Assembly: GCF_900156395.1 (NCBI RefSeq)
Contig: NZ_FTNL01000027.1
Location: 1 to 42,051, forward strand
Source of the DNA: Fluoribacter gormanii
GTDB taxonomy: Bacteria > Pseudomonadota > Gammaproteobacteria > Legionellales > Legionellaceae
DNA length: 42,051 nt
Reading direction: 5' to 3'
The notes under the pieces are model-generated. The model was not told the origin of the DNA. It did no database searches and worked only from the letters and a program-made list of their open reading frames with translations. Both the position numbers and the translations under genes were made by a program. Below, in pieces: positions 19,202 through 28,069 of this stretch; the first letter of the stretch is position 1, and each line of letters opens with the position of its first letter.

Positions 19202-20363
19202 TTTCAGACTCCTCTTTTAGATGTTTATTTGATGCCATATCATATACGGCAATACCCGTTGTATCCGGCATCTTTTTATTCCAAGGGGATTTTTTGATGG
19301 CTTTTCTCCCATCAATGTAGCCATGTTTTATGCGCTCCATGATGCTTTTTTTTGAAAACTCATAATCTTTTGAAGAAAACTCAGTCTCATCATGTTCGTA
19401 TAAAAAGCGAACTAAAGAAATTGTAGATTGATGCCCACGTGCCATACACAATTGAAGCTCCGGGTTGCCCTTTTCCTCTTCAGGAATATAACGTGAAAGA
19501 ATATGAATGGTATTTTTTAAAGCATGAATCTGTTGATACATTTGTACGGCTTTGGAAAAACGGCTGGAATACTCTATGTCCTTTTTTCGTTTCATTACGG
19601 CATCCAATGATGTGGGATAGAGACCATAAGAGTCAAATAAATGAATTGAAAAGCATAGTAAATTATGGGGACATTGATTTGCAGACAATATATAAGATAC
19701 AGGGGAGTTACTGGAGATGCCTCCATCCCAGTAATATTCCCCTTCAATTTCAACGGCTGGAAAACCAGGAGGTAATGCCCCGCTGGCCATAATATGCTCA
19801 GGCCCGATTTTTGTGTTTTGTGAATCAAAATACACCATTTCACCAGTGCAAATTTCAACAGCACCAATGCTTATGCGAGTCTCATGAGAGTTATTGAGCC
19901 GCTCAAAATCAATAAATTGTTCTAGCGTCGATTTTAAAGCTTTGGTGTCGTAAAAACTCAATGTATCAGGTGTGTCATAATATCCCGTAAGTAATGGCGG
20001 AAAACGAGGCGTAAAAAAACCTGGCTGGCCAAAGAGTAATGCGGTTTGGGCGGATAGAATATGTTCAATTTTACGACTTTCATCATCGTTTGGAAGTAGC
20101 CTACTCTCGATAAAAGAAGGAGTAGCTATGGTCTCCCAAAATTGATACATTTTTTCAACACGTACTTTTGGGGGGTTACCTGCTGCAATTGCCGCATTTA
20201 TCGCGCCGATTGAGGTTCCAGCAAACCAGTTTGGAGTATAACCTGCCTCATCCAAAGCATGCAAAACACCTACCTGGTAGGCGCCTAGGGCACCTCCACC
20301 TTGAAAACAACAAGCAACATGATGATGGCGCAATGTAGTCTTACTTTTTTTTGTTCGAGCCAT
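19194..20363 (-). CDS. patD: Patatin-like phospholipase (PatD-type)
   Basis: This serine lipase hydrolyses phospholipids or other acyl esters. The start at 20363 ([10 protein letters not shown]) gives 389 residues and has GGAG eight bases upstream. An upstream in-frame ATG at 20384 would overlap bdhA by 16 bp. The oxyanion-hole motif GGGALGAYQ is at residues 22-30, the nucleophile Ser51 is in GTSIG, and the catalytic Asp213 is in [16 protein letters not shown]3734-like C-terminal region follows. In L. pneumophila PatD is described next to BdhA as a membrane-associated phospholipase; the same order here supports the name. A link to polyhydroxybutyrate turnover is plausible but not shown. Confidence 0.9.
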   Translation of the reverse strand: MARTKKSKTTLRHHHVACCFQGGGALGAYQVGVLHALDEAGYTPNWFAGTSIGAINAAIAAGNPPKVRVEKMYQFWETIATPSFIESRLLPNDDESRKIEHILSAQTALLFGQPGFFTPRFPPLLTGYYDTPDTLSFYDTKALKSTLEQFIDFERLNNSHETRISIGAVEICTGEMVYFDSQNTKIGPEHIMASGALPPGFPAVEIEGEYYWDGGISSNSPVSYILSANQCPHNLLCFSIHLFDSYGLYPTSLDAVMKRKKDIEYSSRFSKAVQMYQQIHALKNTIHILSRYIPEEEKGNPELQLCMARGHQSTISLVRFLYEHDETEFSSKDYEFSKKSIMERIKHGYIDGRKAIKKSPWNKKMPDTTGIAVYDMASNKHLKEESENE

Positions 20364-20368
20364 AGGCC

Positions 20369-21151
20369 TTACTCCATGAACCATCCATGACTAACAATCA
20401 GAGACTGACCTGTAAGAGCATTTGATTCAAAAGAAGCAAAAAATAACGCAGTTTGTGCTACGTCATCCGTGGTAGTGAATTCTCCATCCACTGTATCTTT
20501 CAACATGACATTTTTAATGACTTGTTCTTCAGTAATTCCTAATTCTTTAGCTTGTTCAGGAATTTGTTTGTCGACTAGTGGTGTACGTACAAATCCTGGA
20601 CAAATCACGTTAGCTCTTACGTTATGGGCTGCTCCTTCTTTGGCGACCACCTTACACAAACCAATTAAACCATGCTTTGCTGTCACATAAGGTGCTTTCA
20701 GTTTAGACGCTTCTTTAGAATGGACTGAACCCATATAGATGATGCTTCCTCCCTTACCAGACGCATACATATGTCTCAGTGCGGCTCGAGTTGTTAAAAA
20801 TGCACCATCCAATTGAATAGATATTAATTTTTTCCAGTCAGAGAAAGACAGTTGCTCCACTGGACTGATAATTTGAATTCCTGCATTGCTGACCATAACG
20901 TCAACACCACCAAAGTATTTAGCAACATCATCCACGCCTTTATCAACCTGGTTTTCATCGGTGACATTCATGGCAACGGCTATGGCTTCTCCACCTTTAG
21001 ACTTTATTTCTTCGGCTGCAAGATTTGCTTGATCCAGATTAAGATCCGCAATGGCAACTTTAGCTCCTGCTTTTGCGTAGACTAGGGCGATTTCTTTACC
21101 GATGCCACTGGCTGCACCAGTAATTATTGCTACCTTGTTTTTTAAGCGCAT
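20369..21151 (-). CDS. bdhA: 3-hydroxybutyrate dehydrogenase
   Basis: This SDR enzyme oxidises D-3-hydroxybutyrate to acetoacetate with NAD+, a late step in use of stored polyhydroxybutyrate. The 260 residues include the cofactor motif TGAASGIG (11-18), NAG (89-91), and the catalytic Ser142, Tyr155 and Lys159 in [23 protein letters not shown] (in two parts: [11 protein letters not shown] and [12 protein letters not shown]). The Gln, His, Lys and Trp substrate-contact pattern typical of BDH is consistent (Gln93, His144, Lys152). It is the first gene of the bdhA-patD-adc cluster. A 210-bp gap with a perfect hairpin at 21319 lies upstream. Confidence 0.94.
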   Translation of the reverse strand: MRLKNKVAIITGAASGIGKEIALVYAKAGAKVAIADLNLDQANLAAEEIKSKGGEAIAVAMNVTDENQVDKGVDDVAKYFGGVDVMVSNAGIQIISPVEQLSFSDWKKLISIQLDGAFLTTRAALRHMYASGKGGSIIYMGSVHSKEASKLKAPYVTAKHGLIGLCKVVAKEGAAHNVRANVICPGFVRTPLVDKQIPEQAKELGITEEQVIKNVMLKDTVDGEFTTTDDVAQTALFFASFESNALTGQSLIVSHGWFME

Positions 21152-21318
21152 GATTACAATCCTTGTATAAGTATTATTTTGATTTAGTGATCAACCATTT
21201 AGGCTTAATCTAAAAATTATTTTTAAAGTATAGCAATGAAATTTGATATTGCCTCATATTCCTAAGATTTTTGTTATCCCATAGAAAATTATAAAAAATA
21301 ACCTTTTTTTATAACAGT

Positions 21319-21347
21319 CCTCTTAACCTCTTTTGGAGGTTAAGAGG
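21319..21347. promoter_or_regulatory. Perfect 12-bp inverted repeat upstream of bdhA
   Basis: CCTCTTAACCTC, the loop TTTTG, and its exact reverse complement GAGGTTAAGAGG form an uninterrupted 12-bp dyad. It lies 15 bp past the stop of the glycine-zipper lipoprotein gene and 168 bp before bdhA, both on the minus strand. Neither side has a proper T-run in the right orientation, so a simple terminator is not certain. An operator or an mRNA 3'-end stabilising hairpin are alternatives. Confidence 0.7.
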
Positions 21348-21361
21348 AAATTTCATTTATA

Positions 21362-21619
21362 TTAGTAGTAATATGGACGATAGTAACGATGATGATAATA
21401 GTATGCGCGACGATCCTGTTCTTGGCCGATTGCATTGCCTACTAGTGCTCCAGCTCCTGCGCCAATTACAGTTCCAACTGCACTGCCTCCTGATACAGCA
21501 TACCCTATACCTGCTCCGGCAGCACCGCCAGCGGCAGTACCTACTTGAGTATTGGTGCATCCCCCAAGCATAAAAGCTGATAAACCAATAAAAAATAAGG
21601 GAGCGATCATTTTTTTCAT
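21362..21619 (-). CDS. Glycine-zipper lipoprotein
   Basis: The 85-residue product has a lipoprotein signal peptide with lipobox LGGC and lipidated Cys21. It then carries two glycine-zipper stretches (AAGGAAGAGIGYAVSGG and GTVIGAGAGALVGNAIG), and ends in a Tyr/His-rich tail (RAYYYHHRYYRPYYY). Such Gly-zipper 2TM-type proteins sit in the outer membrane and resemble the N-terminal part of SlyB/OmpA-linker families. Their function is mostly unknown; some are stress-induced. A good purine-rich site (AAAGGAG) precedes the start. It is monocistronic. Confidence 0.85.
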   Translation of the reverse strand: MKKMIAPLFFIGLSAFMLGGCTNTQVGTAAGGAAGAGIGYAVSGGSAVGTVIGAGAGALVGNAIGQEQDRRAYYYHHRYYRPYYY

Positions 21620-21852
21620 AGTGTAACTCCTTTTTATAGTTTTCAGGATTTTTGCATTGATAGAGCACGATTCAATACAAGAAATCCTGGTTGCTTCATC
21701 TTCACTATGATTTTAGTACAAAAAAAACATTTTATGTAAAATAAATGATCATAAAATATTCTGCGTGCTATTTTTTAAATATCTGATTTTACTCTTACCT
21801 GCATTTTCCAGTAGTATTAGTACTATGCAGAATAATAAAAACAGAGGACTCT

Positions 21853-22725
21853 ATGTTTAAAGGAAGCATTGTAGCTTTATTAACACCCATGAAGAATGAT
21901 CAGGTGGATGTCCCACGTTTGCGAGAATTGGTGGAGTTTCATATTGAAATGGGGAGCCATGGTCTTGTCGCAGCCGGCACTACCGGAGAATCAGGCACTT
22001 TATCACATGAAGAAAAACTTCTAGTAATTAAAACAGTAGTTGATCAAGCCAAAGAACGAATTCCTGTTATTGCAGGCACTGGCATGAATGCAACCCGGGA
22101 TTGTATTCAATTAACCCTTGAAGCTATGGAGTGTGGTGCTCATGCTGCGTTAATTATGACCCCTGCATATATCAGACCGACTCAAGAGGGGCTATATTTA
22201 CATTATAGTCAGATAGCAGAAGCGGTTGCTATACCCATTATTCTGTATAATGTGCCAACGAGAACTGCATGTGATATGTTGCCTGAAACAGTAGCCAGGC
22301 TTGCGAAGATTTCCAATATTGTGGGAATAAAGGATGCTACAGGGCAGATGACGCGCTTACAACAAATTTTGCGTCTTTCAGAAGGCAGTATCGATGTGTA
22401 TAGTGGAGATGATTTTACTGCCGCATCTTGGATGTTGGCTGGGGCGAAAGGAAATATATCAGCAGCGGCTAATGTGGTTGCCAAATTGATGGCTAAATTA
22501 TGCGACTCGGCATTAGATGGTGATCATGCAGCGTGTTTACGTTTAAACGAACAATTAATGCCTTTATATGAATTATTGTTTGTTGAAACGAATCCGATTG
22601 CAATAAAATGGGCAGCAAATAGAATGGGGCTAATGGAAAATGAATTAAGATTGCCATTAACTCGTTTATCAAAAGAGCATCATGAGCCATTGGAAAAAAT
22701 GATGAAGAGTTTGGAGTTGATTTAA
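21853..22725 (+). CDS. dapA: 4-hydroxy-tetrahydrodipicolinate synthase
   Basis: DapA condenses pyruvate with aspartate semialdehyde in the lysine and meso-diaminopimelate pathway. The 290-residue TIM barrel has the Schiff-base Lys160 (GIKDATG), the triad Thr44, Tyr106 and Tyr132 ([27 protein letters not shown]) and Arg137 for carboxylate binding. Numbers are one lower than in E. coli (Lys161, Tyr133, Arg138). ACAGAGG lies upstream. The next gene begins with the base after its stop codon, so the two are translationally coupled. Confidence 0.97.
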   Translation: MFKGSIVALLTPMKNDQVDVPRLRELVEFHIEMGSHGLVAAGTTGESGTLSHEEKLLVIKTVVDQAKERIPVIAGTGMNATRDCIQLTLEAMECGAHAALIMTPAYIRPTQEGLYLHYSQIAEAVAIPIILYNVPTRTACDMLPETVARLAKISNIVGIKDATGQMTRLQQILRLSEGSIDVYSGDDFTAASWMLAGAKGNISAAANVVAKLMAKLCDSALDGDHAACLRLNEQLMPLYELLFVETNPIAIKWAANRMGLMENELRLPLTRLSKEHHEPLEKMMKSLELI

Positions 22726-22938
22726 GTGAAAAAGTTTGGTTTTTTTATTTTTGTAACACTTGTGCTCTGTGGTTGTAGTCGTTATGCCAGTAATGGTGAA
22801 CATCTTTACTTGAGTAGCCGTAATGGCCCCCCATTGGAGGTTCCGCCACCATTAACGAAAGCAAACATTAGTAATTTTTATGATTTGCCTCAACAGAACC
22901 AGGATGCACGTGTAAGTATCGCACCACCTGTATCATAA
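22726..22938 (+). CDS. Short BamC-like lipoprotein
   Basis: The 70-residue product starts at a GTG directly abutting the dapA stop. It has a lipoprotein signal with lipobox LCGC and lipidated Cys17. The mature 54 residues (GEHLYLSSRNGPPLEVPPPL, then ISNFYDLP) resemble the extended N-terminal arm of BamC/NlpB, which binds BamD. Both globular helix-grip domains of BamC are missing. In many gamma-proteobacteria bamC directly follows dapA (it was once named dapX), so the position supports the assignment. I infer a minimal BamC or a relative; a role in outer-membrane protein assembly is not demonstrated. Confidence 0.7.
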   Translation: MKKFGFFIFVTLVLCGCSRYASNGEHLYLSSRNGPPLEVPPPLTKANISNFYDLPQQNQDARVSIAPPVS

Positions 22939-22948
22939 GGGGTTTATT

Positions 22949-24241
22949 ATGACACCATCAGAATCAGCTGAGTTACTTATTGTACAGGAGTTATCGCAGC
23001 GTATTGTGGAGGCGCAGCGTAAAATCAGGATTCTTGATAGTATTAAATGGGATGAATCGATAAAAAAGGAATTTTTTAAACATAAAGGAAAGAAGCTTCC
23101 AGCTGTTGATAAAGAATATTACGATAAGAAGCCCATACCTTTTGATGTTCATGATAAACAAGAAGAGTTCCGGATTATTTTGCGTGATACCCAGAATCAA
23201 CTTGGACAGTATTCTACTTTAACTCGTTTAATACGCCGTCAGTGCGAAGAATACAGTCGGGCTACACAGATGCTTGCCAAACGAGGCACTCCTGCATTTT
23301 CCGAATTGGCAATGGAATTGTACGGCAGTCCGAACGATGTCTTCTATGCGGGCGGACCACGTATGTCAGAAATGGGCACTTTGCTTTTTGATGTGCTAAC
23401 AGGCCTTAGTGTCCAATTACAATCTGAAGCCGATGTAAAACGTTATACGCCGCAACAAGCTCAAGAAATTTTGCAAACGCGTTTAGGTCAATTTTTTGAT
23501 AAACATCCTGGCAAGGTAACCGTGATGGTCAGCGATGATATGATTGCGGATGCTTCTGCAGGAGCAGACAGCATTAAATTGAGTCAACAAGCAATGTTTA
23601 GTGATCGCGATCTTCGTTATCTTGAAGTACATGAAGGCTGGGTTCACGTTGGAACAACCTTAAATGGCTCCATGCAGCCCAATTGCTTTTTTCTTTCCAA
23701 AGGTTCGCCTTCCAGCAGCGTCATTCAGGAAGGTTTGGCAGTGATTACGGAGATTGTAACTTTTTCTTCATACCCTAGCCGCATGTTAAAAATTACCAAT
23801 CGCGTAATTGCTTTGGATATGGTGACACAAGGGGCCGATTTTCTCGATATTTATAATTATTTTATGGATTGTGGTTTAAGCGAAGAAGACAGTTACAATC
23901 AATCAGTGCGTGTCTTTAGAGGAAGTACACCAACAGGTGGTCCTTTCACCAAAGATTTATCATATGCTAAGGGCTTTGTATTGATTTACAATTACATCCG
24001 TTTTGCGATTAGCCGCAAGCATGTGGAGTCCATACCGTTATTATTTACCGGGAAATTAGTGCTTGATGATTTGCCTTTACTCACTGAGCTTAAGGAGCGA
24101 GGAATTTTAACCAATCCTGTTTATCTTCCCCCTCCATTCCAAGATTTGGCAGCCTTAAGTGCGTGGATGAGTTTTTCTTTGTATTTGAACCAATTTGATT
24201 TAAATGAGATCCAAAAGAATTTTCGCTTTTTGATCGTTTAA
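22949..24241 (+). CDS. DUF1704/MATCAP-like zinc metallopeptidase homologue
   Basis: The 430-residue protein carries the DUF1704 signature. A zinc-binding HEGWVH (His228, Glu229, His233) is followed by QEGLA (residues 260-264), whose Glu261 is the third ligand. SVRVFRGSTPTGGPFTKDLSYAKGF (quoted in two parts: SVRVFRGSTPTGG and PFTKDLSYAKGF) is another conserved block. Bacterial members are often annotated as flavohemoglobin expression-modulating QEGLA-motif proteins. Eukaryotic relatives (MATCAP/KIAA0895L) remove the C-terminal tyrosine of tubulin. There is no signal peptide, so it is cytosolic or exported by another route. Its natural substrate is unknown. It lies 10 bp after the BamC-like gene, probably in the dapA operon. 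Confidence 0.82.
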   Translation: MTPSESAELLIVQELSQRIVEAQRKIRILDSIKWDESIKKEFFKHKGKKLPAVDKEYYDKKPIPFDVHDKQEEFRIILRDTQNQLGQYSTLTRLIRRQCEEYSRATQMLAKRGTPAFSELAMELYGSPNDVFYAGGPRMSEMGTLLFDVLTGLSVQLQSEADVKRYTPQQAQEILQTRLGQFFDKHPGKVTVMVSDDMIADASAGADSIKLSQQAMFSDRDLRYLEVHEGWVHVGTTLNGSMQPNCFFLSKGSPSSSVIQEGLAVITEIVTFSSYPSRMLKITNRVIALDMVTQGADFLDIYNYFMDCGLSEEDSYNQSVRVFRGSTPTGGPFTKDLSYAKGFVLIYNYIRFAISRKHVESIPLLFTGKLVLDDLPLLTELKERGILTNPVYLPPPFQDLAALSAWMSFSLYLNQFDLNEIQKNFRFLIV

Positions 24242-24262
24242 GACTTCCCATCGCTTTGAAGA

Positions 24263-24322
24263 GCAGCGGAACCTGGGGGTAAGGGAAACCCAGCATAACG
24301 GCTCCGCGTTCACTCAGGCTAA
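24263..24322. repeat. Palindromic repeat of the cccgggtt family, copy 4
   Basis: The sequence has agcggaacctgggggtaagg, then aaacccagcataacggctcc, and ends in cactcaggctaaag. It is a diverged relative of the aacccgggtt elements, with an inner tgggg/cccag hairpin. It lies between convergent genes. Confidence 0.5.
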
Positions 24323-24351
24323 AGTTTTTTCCTTTAAGTACCAAGGCCCCA

Positions 24352-24427
24352 TAGCCTGTAGCGTAGCGAAACCCGCAGATCCAATATGGAGAGTCTGGGT
24401 TACAGACCTTGCTTTCACCCAGGACTA
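24352..24427. repeat. Palindromic repeat of the cccgggtt family, copy 5
   Basis: The sequence runs from tagcctgtagcgtagcgaaa and acccgcag to gagtctgggttacagacc and ends ttcacccaggactaag. It is a second, separate element in the same 198-bp gap. Two adjacent members of one family suggest repeated insertion at, or tolerance of, this convergent junction. Confidence 0.5.
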
Positions 24428-24439
24428 AGACGTTTATAA

Positions 24440-24934
24440 TTAAGCCTTACACGCCACGGTCTCAATATACTCAACTGGTTCTTCTCTTTTTCGTTGATGT
24501 GTAAAGAAGCGAGCATGACTGTAACTTAAATTTGGTTTCTCTTGCTCTTGTATTGTTTTTGAAAGTTCAGGGAATTCATCCAAAAGCAATCGAGCTTGTT
24601 CTTTAATGTATGAATCATTAGATTTATTAATCATATTGAAATAATAAGTCGCTGTTTGCAAATCATTGGTATCATTTGAGTTCCCCAATATTTGTACCAT
24701 AACCAGCATGGCATTAGTGCATTTCAAATTCGCAGCCTGGCGCATGGTTTGTTTGTACTCAGAAGATGTTGGTGGATAAATATGGGCTAAATGGTATAAA
24801 GCCATAGGATTATCCCGAGCTAAAGCGATCATTTTAGGTAAATGTTGGAGCACTGCTTGTTGTAAAACATGATCGTTAGGTGATCTGTGTAATTGATTTA
24901 CCAGCGCAGCAAACTCATTACTTGAAGTGGCCAT
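24440..24934 (-). CDS. Unknown helical-repeat protein
   Basis: I do not recognise this 164-residue protein. It is predicted to be all-helical and soluble, without signal peptide. The spacing of Ala/Leu/Tyr residues in blocks such as NPMALYHLAHIYPPTS and DLQTATYYFNMINKSND recalls TPR or Sel1-like repeats, about 35 residues apart. The C-terminus (KREEPVEYIETVACKA) is short, charged and Glu-containing, which in Legionella is compatible with a Dot/Icm export signal but far from proof. It stands alone between repeats and a CPBP protease gene on the same strand. Coding is supported by length and amino-acid pattern. Confidence 0.6.
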   Translation of the reverse strand: MATSSNEFAALVNQLHRSPNDHVLQQAVLQHLPKMIALARDNPMALYHLAHIYPPTSSEYKQTMRQAANLKCTNAMLVMVQILGNSNDTNDLQTATYYFNMINKSNDSYIKEQARLLLDEFPELSKTIQEQEKPNLSYSHARFFTHQRKREEPVEYIETVACKA

Positions 24935-25012
24935 ATCCTACCCCCTAACGTTGACTACATTCCCTTGTAGGATAAAAGGTTAAGGTTAAGGCAAGATTAA
25001 GGGGGAAAGGCT

Positions 25013-25768
25013 TTACGATTTTTTTACGTTTTCAAAGGCAGCCCAGCCTATATGGAATAACATATGTGCCAATATCGCTGCAATAAGCCCATTTTGCCAA
25101 AATAAATACCCAAAAAGTAATGATTGATAAAGGCTAAGTATAAGCAGCGAGTAAATGAAACGTCGGTTTGAAGTACAACCTGCAGCAAGGTACGCGGGAA
25201 GTTGGCTTATTGCCAATACCAATCCACTAATAAAAATCGATATCCAGATGACCAAGGTAGGATATTGCTTTGTGAAGAGTAGTGAGAAAAAGGTTGCAAG
25301 GTTCATTAACCCCCATCGTCCAATAATTTCCTCTACTACGCCGCCATAAAGGACACAACCATCAACACCAAGGGCTGTACGGAGGTGAGTCATGATTTTC
25401 ATATTGTTTTTATCGACGATGCGTGCGATGAGGCCATAATAGAGAACTAAAAAAAACAATAGCCCAAAAAAGGCATACAAAACGGTAGGTAATAAAATAG
25501 GAAGTAATACACTTACTCCCGCACTACCCTGTAACAGGGCCTCAAGTTTTGCATCATGTAAACCCGTCATAGGAGATAGCACGGAGCCTGCAAAACTCAG
25601 AATAAAGATCATGAACAAGGTTTGCAAAATGGCAAAACGACTCATCCTTTTTTTTAGTTCTTCGGAATTGTCAGGCAATAAAAAATAAATCAAGCGTTTG
25701 ATTGCAATGACTACTCCAGGGATGGATAAACAGAACAAAACAGTAATTACAGGCCAATTGATTGTCAT
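25013..25768 (-). CDS. CPBP-family intramembrane protease
   Basis: The 251-residue membrane protein has six or more hydrophobic segments and the hallmarks of CPBP (CAAX-protease/bacteriocin-processing) enzymes: VVEEIIGRWG for the EExxxR motif, and AHMLFHIGW for the final histidine motif. The usual FxxxH motif in the middle helix is replaced by ISQLP, so the active site may be altered. The start overlaps the rsmB stop by 4 bp (ATGA), so it is the last gene of def-fmt-rsmB. Substrates of bacterial CPBP proteins are largely unknown. Confidence 0.8.
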   Translation of the reverse strand: MTINWPVITVLFCLSIPGVVIAIKRLIYFLLPDNSEELKKRMSRFAILQTLFMIFILSFAGSVLSPMTGLHDAKLEALLQGSAGVSVLLPILLPTVLYAFFGLLFFLVLYYGLIARIVDKNNMKIMTHLRTALGVDGCVLYGGVVEEIIGRWGLMNLATFFSLLFTKQYPTLVIWISIFISGLVLAISQLPAYLAAGCTSNRRFIYSLLILSLYQSLLFGYLFWQNGLIAAILAHMLFHIGWAAFENVKKS

Positions 25769-27051
25769 TTTTTATCCTTAAATAGAACCGCATAGAAAAA
25801 TCCATCCATACCTTGTTCCCCAGGTAAAATTTGTTGACCATGTCCAGTGGCATGGCCCCATGTCCTAGATTCTTTTATTATCGTACAGTCTGGATGGGTT
25901 GCAACAAAATTTGCGATTTGCTGCTCATTTTCAGCGGACATCACCGAACAGGTGGCATAAACCAGCAATCCCCCTTTTGCGAGCAAGGGCCATAAGCAAT
26001 TCAGCATGTTATGTTGGATTTTGGTTATGGTAACGATTTCCTCGTTGTTGCGTAATAGCTTAATGTCCGAGTGTCGTCGAATGACCCCTGTTGCAGAGCA
26101 GGGTGCATCTAATAAAATACGATCAAAGAGTTGGCCATCCCACCATGTGGCAGGATTTAAGGCATCACCCTCTACTAAATTTGCATGCAGGTTAAGGCGA
26201 TCTAAGTTTTCTTGAACTCGTTTCAATCGCTTACGATCAACATCCAGAGCAATACATGCAGACAGGTTCGGTTCCTTTTCTAGAATATGACAGGTTTTAC
26301 CACCAGGAGCGCAGCAGGCATCGAGAAGGCGTAAACCTGGTTTTAAAGACAGTAAAGAGGCTGCTAATTGCGCTGCACCGTCTTGTACAGAAACTCGACC
26401 CTCTGCAAATCCGGGAAGTTGGCGTACATCACAAGGTTTGGTTAAAGTAATTCCTGCAGCTGCTATAGGATGAGGTTCGGCCGCAATGCCTTCTTGATTT
26501 AAAATCTGTAAGTATTCAGCAACCGAGTTTTTTTGCACATTAACGCGTAACGTCATAGGCGGATGCATATCATTTGCTTGGGCGATTGCTTGCCAGTCAT
26601 CAGGCCAATCTGCTTGCAGGCGTTCCAGTAACCATTGAGGCTGACCATGAATGAATCGGGGATCATTGCTTAGGCGTTCCAGAATTTCGTTTTGTTGACG
26701 GCAGAAATTGCGTAAAACAGCATTAACTAAACCCTTTGCCCAGGGTTTTTTGATTTTTTCAAGTAAGGATACCGTTTCTTTGACTACAGCATAATCAGGT
26801 ACCTGCATGTAGTGCAATTGATAAAGACCGATGAGTAACGCAACCCAAATTTCCAGTTCTTTAGGTTTTTTTTGAAGCAAGCATTCTGCCAAGGCTTGTA
26901 AACGAAAATAATGACGGCAAAAGCCAAAGCAAATCTCTTTGGTCATTGGTGTGGCTTCGGCTGTTGCAGGCATAAGCTGGGATAATGATGATTTCTCAGT
27001 TAATAACTGAGTTAAAATTTTTAAGGCGTGCAGGCGTTCATTCTTGTTCAT
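25765..27051 (-). CDS. rsmB: 16S rRNA (cytosine-967-C5)-methyltransferase
   Basis: RsmB methylates C967 of 16S rRNA using SAM. The start at 27051 ([15 protein letters not shown]) gives 428 residues and shares one base with the fmt stop codon (TAATG). A longer in-frame start at 27099 lies wholly inside fmt and is unlikely. An N-terminal NusB-like RNA-binding domain (1-140) precedes the Rossmann methyltransferase. Motifs are DACCAPGGKT for SAM binding, DAPCSATGVIRRHSD with Cys318 for product release, and VYATCSVMSAENE with the nucleophile Cys368. The def-fmt-rsmB order is widely conserved. Confidence 0.96.
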   Translation of the reverse strand: MNKNERLHALKILTQLLTEKSSLSQLMPATAEATPMTKEICFGFCRHYFRLQALAECLLQKKPKELEIWVALLIGLYQLHYMQVPDYAVVKETVSLLEKIKKPWAKGLVNAVLRNFCRQQNEILERLSNDPRFIHGQPQWLLERLQADWPDDWQAIAQANDMHPPMTLRVNVQKNSVAEYLQILNQEGIAAEPHPIAAAGITLTKPCDVRQLPGFAEGRVSVQDGAAQLAASLLSLKPGLRLLDACCAPGGKTCHILEKEPNLSACIALDVDRKRLKRVQENLDRLNLHANLVEGDALNPATWWDGQLFDRILLDAPCSATGVIRRHSDIKLLRNNEEIVTITKIQHNMLNCLWPLLAKGGLLVYATCSVMSAENEQQIANFVATHPDCTIIKESRTWGHATGHGQQILPGEQGMDGFFYAVLFKDKK

Positions 27052-27992
27052 TAAAACACAAATCCTGCATCTACTTGTGCTTTGGATGAATTTAACCAAT
27101 CGGCAATCGAGATCACTTTGCCACCAGGAAGTTGGATTCGTTCTACAAGCAAACTTAGGTCTCCAGTTGCAATCAACATCCCTTTTTTATCGATGCTAAT
27201 TACTGTGCCTGGTGCTTGTGAAAATGATTGGTCTACGACTTTGGCTTGATGAATGCGCAAAGTTTCTTCCCTAAGGGTTGTATAGGCGATTGGCCAAGGA
27301 TTGAATGCGCGAATTTTTCGGTCGATTTCTGTTGCGGAGTGTTGCCAGTTGATGCACGCATCTTCTTTGTTAATTTTGCTGGCATAAGTGGCTAATTCAT
27401 TATTTTGGATTTCGGGTTTTGCGGTTTGAGCAGCTAATTCATCAAGAGTTTGCAATAAAGGGTGCGCGGAGATCTGCGCCAGCTTGTCATGTAGTGTTTG
27501 TGCGGTCTCTGATGTAGTTATGGGGCAGGAAACCTTATGAAGCATCGCGCCTGTATCCATGCCTGCATCCATTTGCATAATCGTTACCCCAGATTCTGTA
27601 TCACCATGCAGCAGAGCAGATTGAATAGGGGAGGCGCCACGCCAGCGAGGTAACAAGGAGGCATGCACATTAATACAGCCTAATCGAGGTATTTCAAGCA
27701 CTGCTTTAGGTAGAATTAATCCATAAGCAATAACCACCATTACGTCCGGATTTAATGCTGCAAGCTCTGCAATTGCCTCAGGATTCTTGAAATTAACTGG
27801 CTGATAGACTGCAATTTTCTGGCTTAAAGCCCATTCTTTAACTGCAGAAGCTTGTAATTTTCTACCACGTCCTGCAGGACGGTCAGGTTGAGTATAAATT
27901 GCTTTAATATGATGTTTTGAATGCAATAATGCCTCAAGAGAAGGCAAGCCAAATTCTGGAGTTCCAGCAAAAACGATATTCAATGTGCTCAT
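27051..27992 (-). CDS. fmt: Methionyl-tRNA formyltransferase
   Basis: Fmt formylates initiator Met-tRNA using 10-formyl-tetrahydrofolate. The 313 residues match the family. The N-terminal Rossmann-like domain has catalytic Asn108, His110 and Asp146 in [18 protein letters not shown] and [10 protein letters not shown], each two above the E. coli number. The C-terminal tRNA-binding barrel begins near residue 205. It lies 77 bp after def and is coupled to rsmB. Confidence 0.97.
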   Translation of the reverse strand: MSTLNIVFAGTPEFGLPSLEALLHSKHHIKAIYTQPDRPAGRGRKLQASAVKEWALSQKIAVYQPVNFKNPEAIAELAALNPDVMVVIAYGLILPKAVLEIPRLGCINVHASLLPRWRGASPIQSALLHGDTESGVTIMQMDAGMDTGAMLHKVSCPITTSETAQTLHDKLAQISAHPLLQTLDELAAQTAKPEIQNNELATYASKINKEDACINWQHSATEIDRKIRAFNPWPIAYTTLREETLRIHQAKVVDQSFSQAPGTVISIDKKGMLIATGDLSLLVERIQLPGGKVISIADWLNSSKAQVDAGFVF

Positions 27993-28069
27993 GGTAACTA
28001 CCTGTTTCGATCAAGGAGCGTCTTTAGATGACGCATCTTAATGAATAATCTTTTGGAAAATACAAGACC

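Noticed and set aside
21357..21668. 103-codon minus-strand frame overlapping the glycine-zipper lipoprotein
   Set aside because: It lies in another frame of the lipoprotein gene and yields an Arg/Cys/Trp-rich product without sense. The 85-residue frame has a lipoprotein signal.
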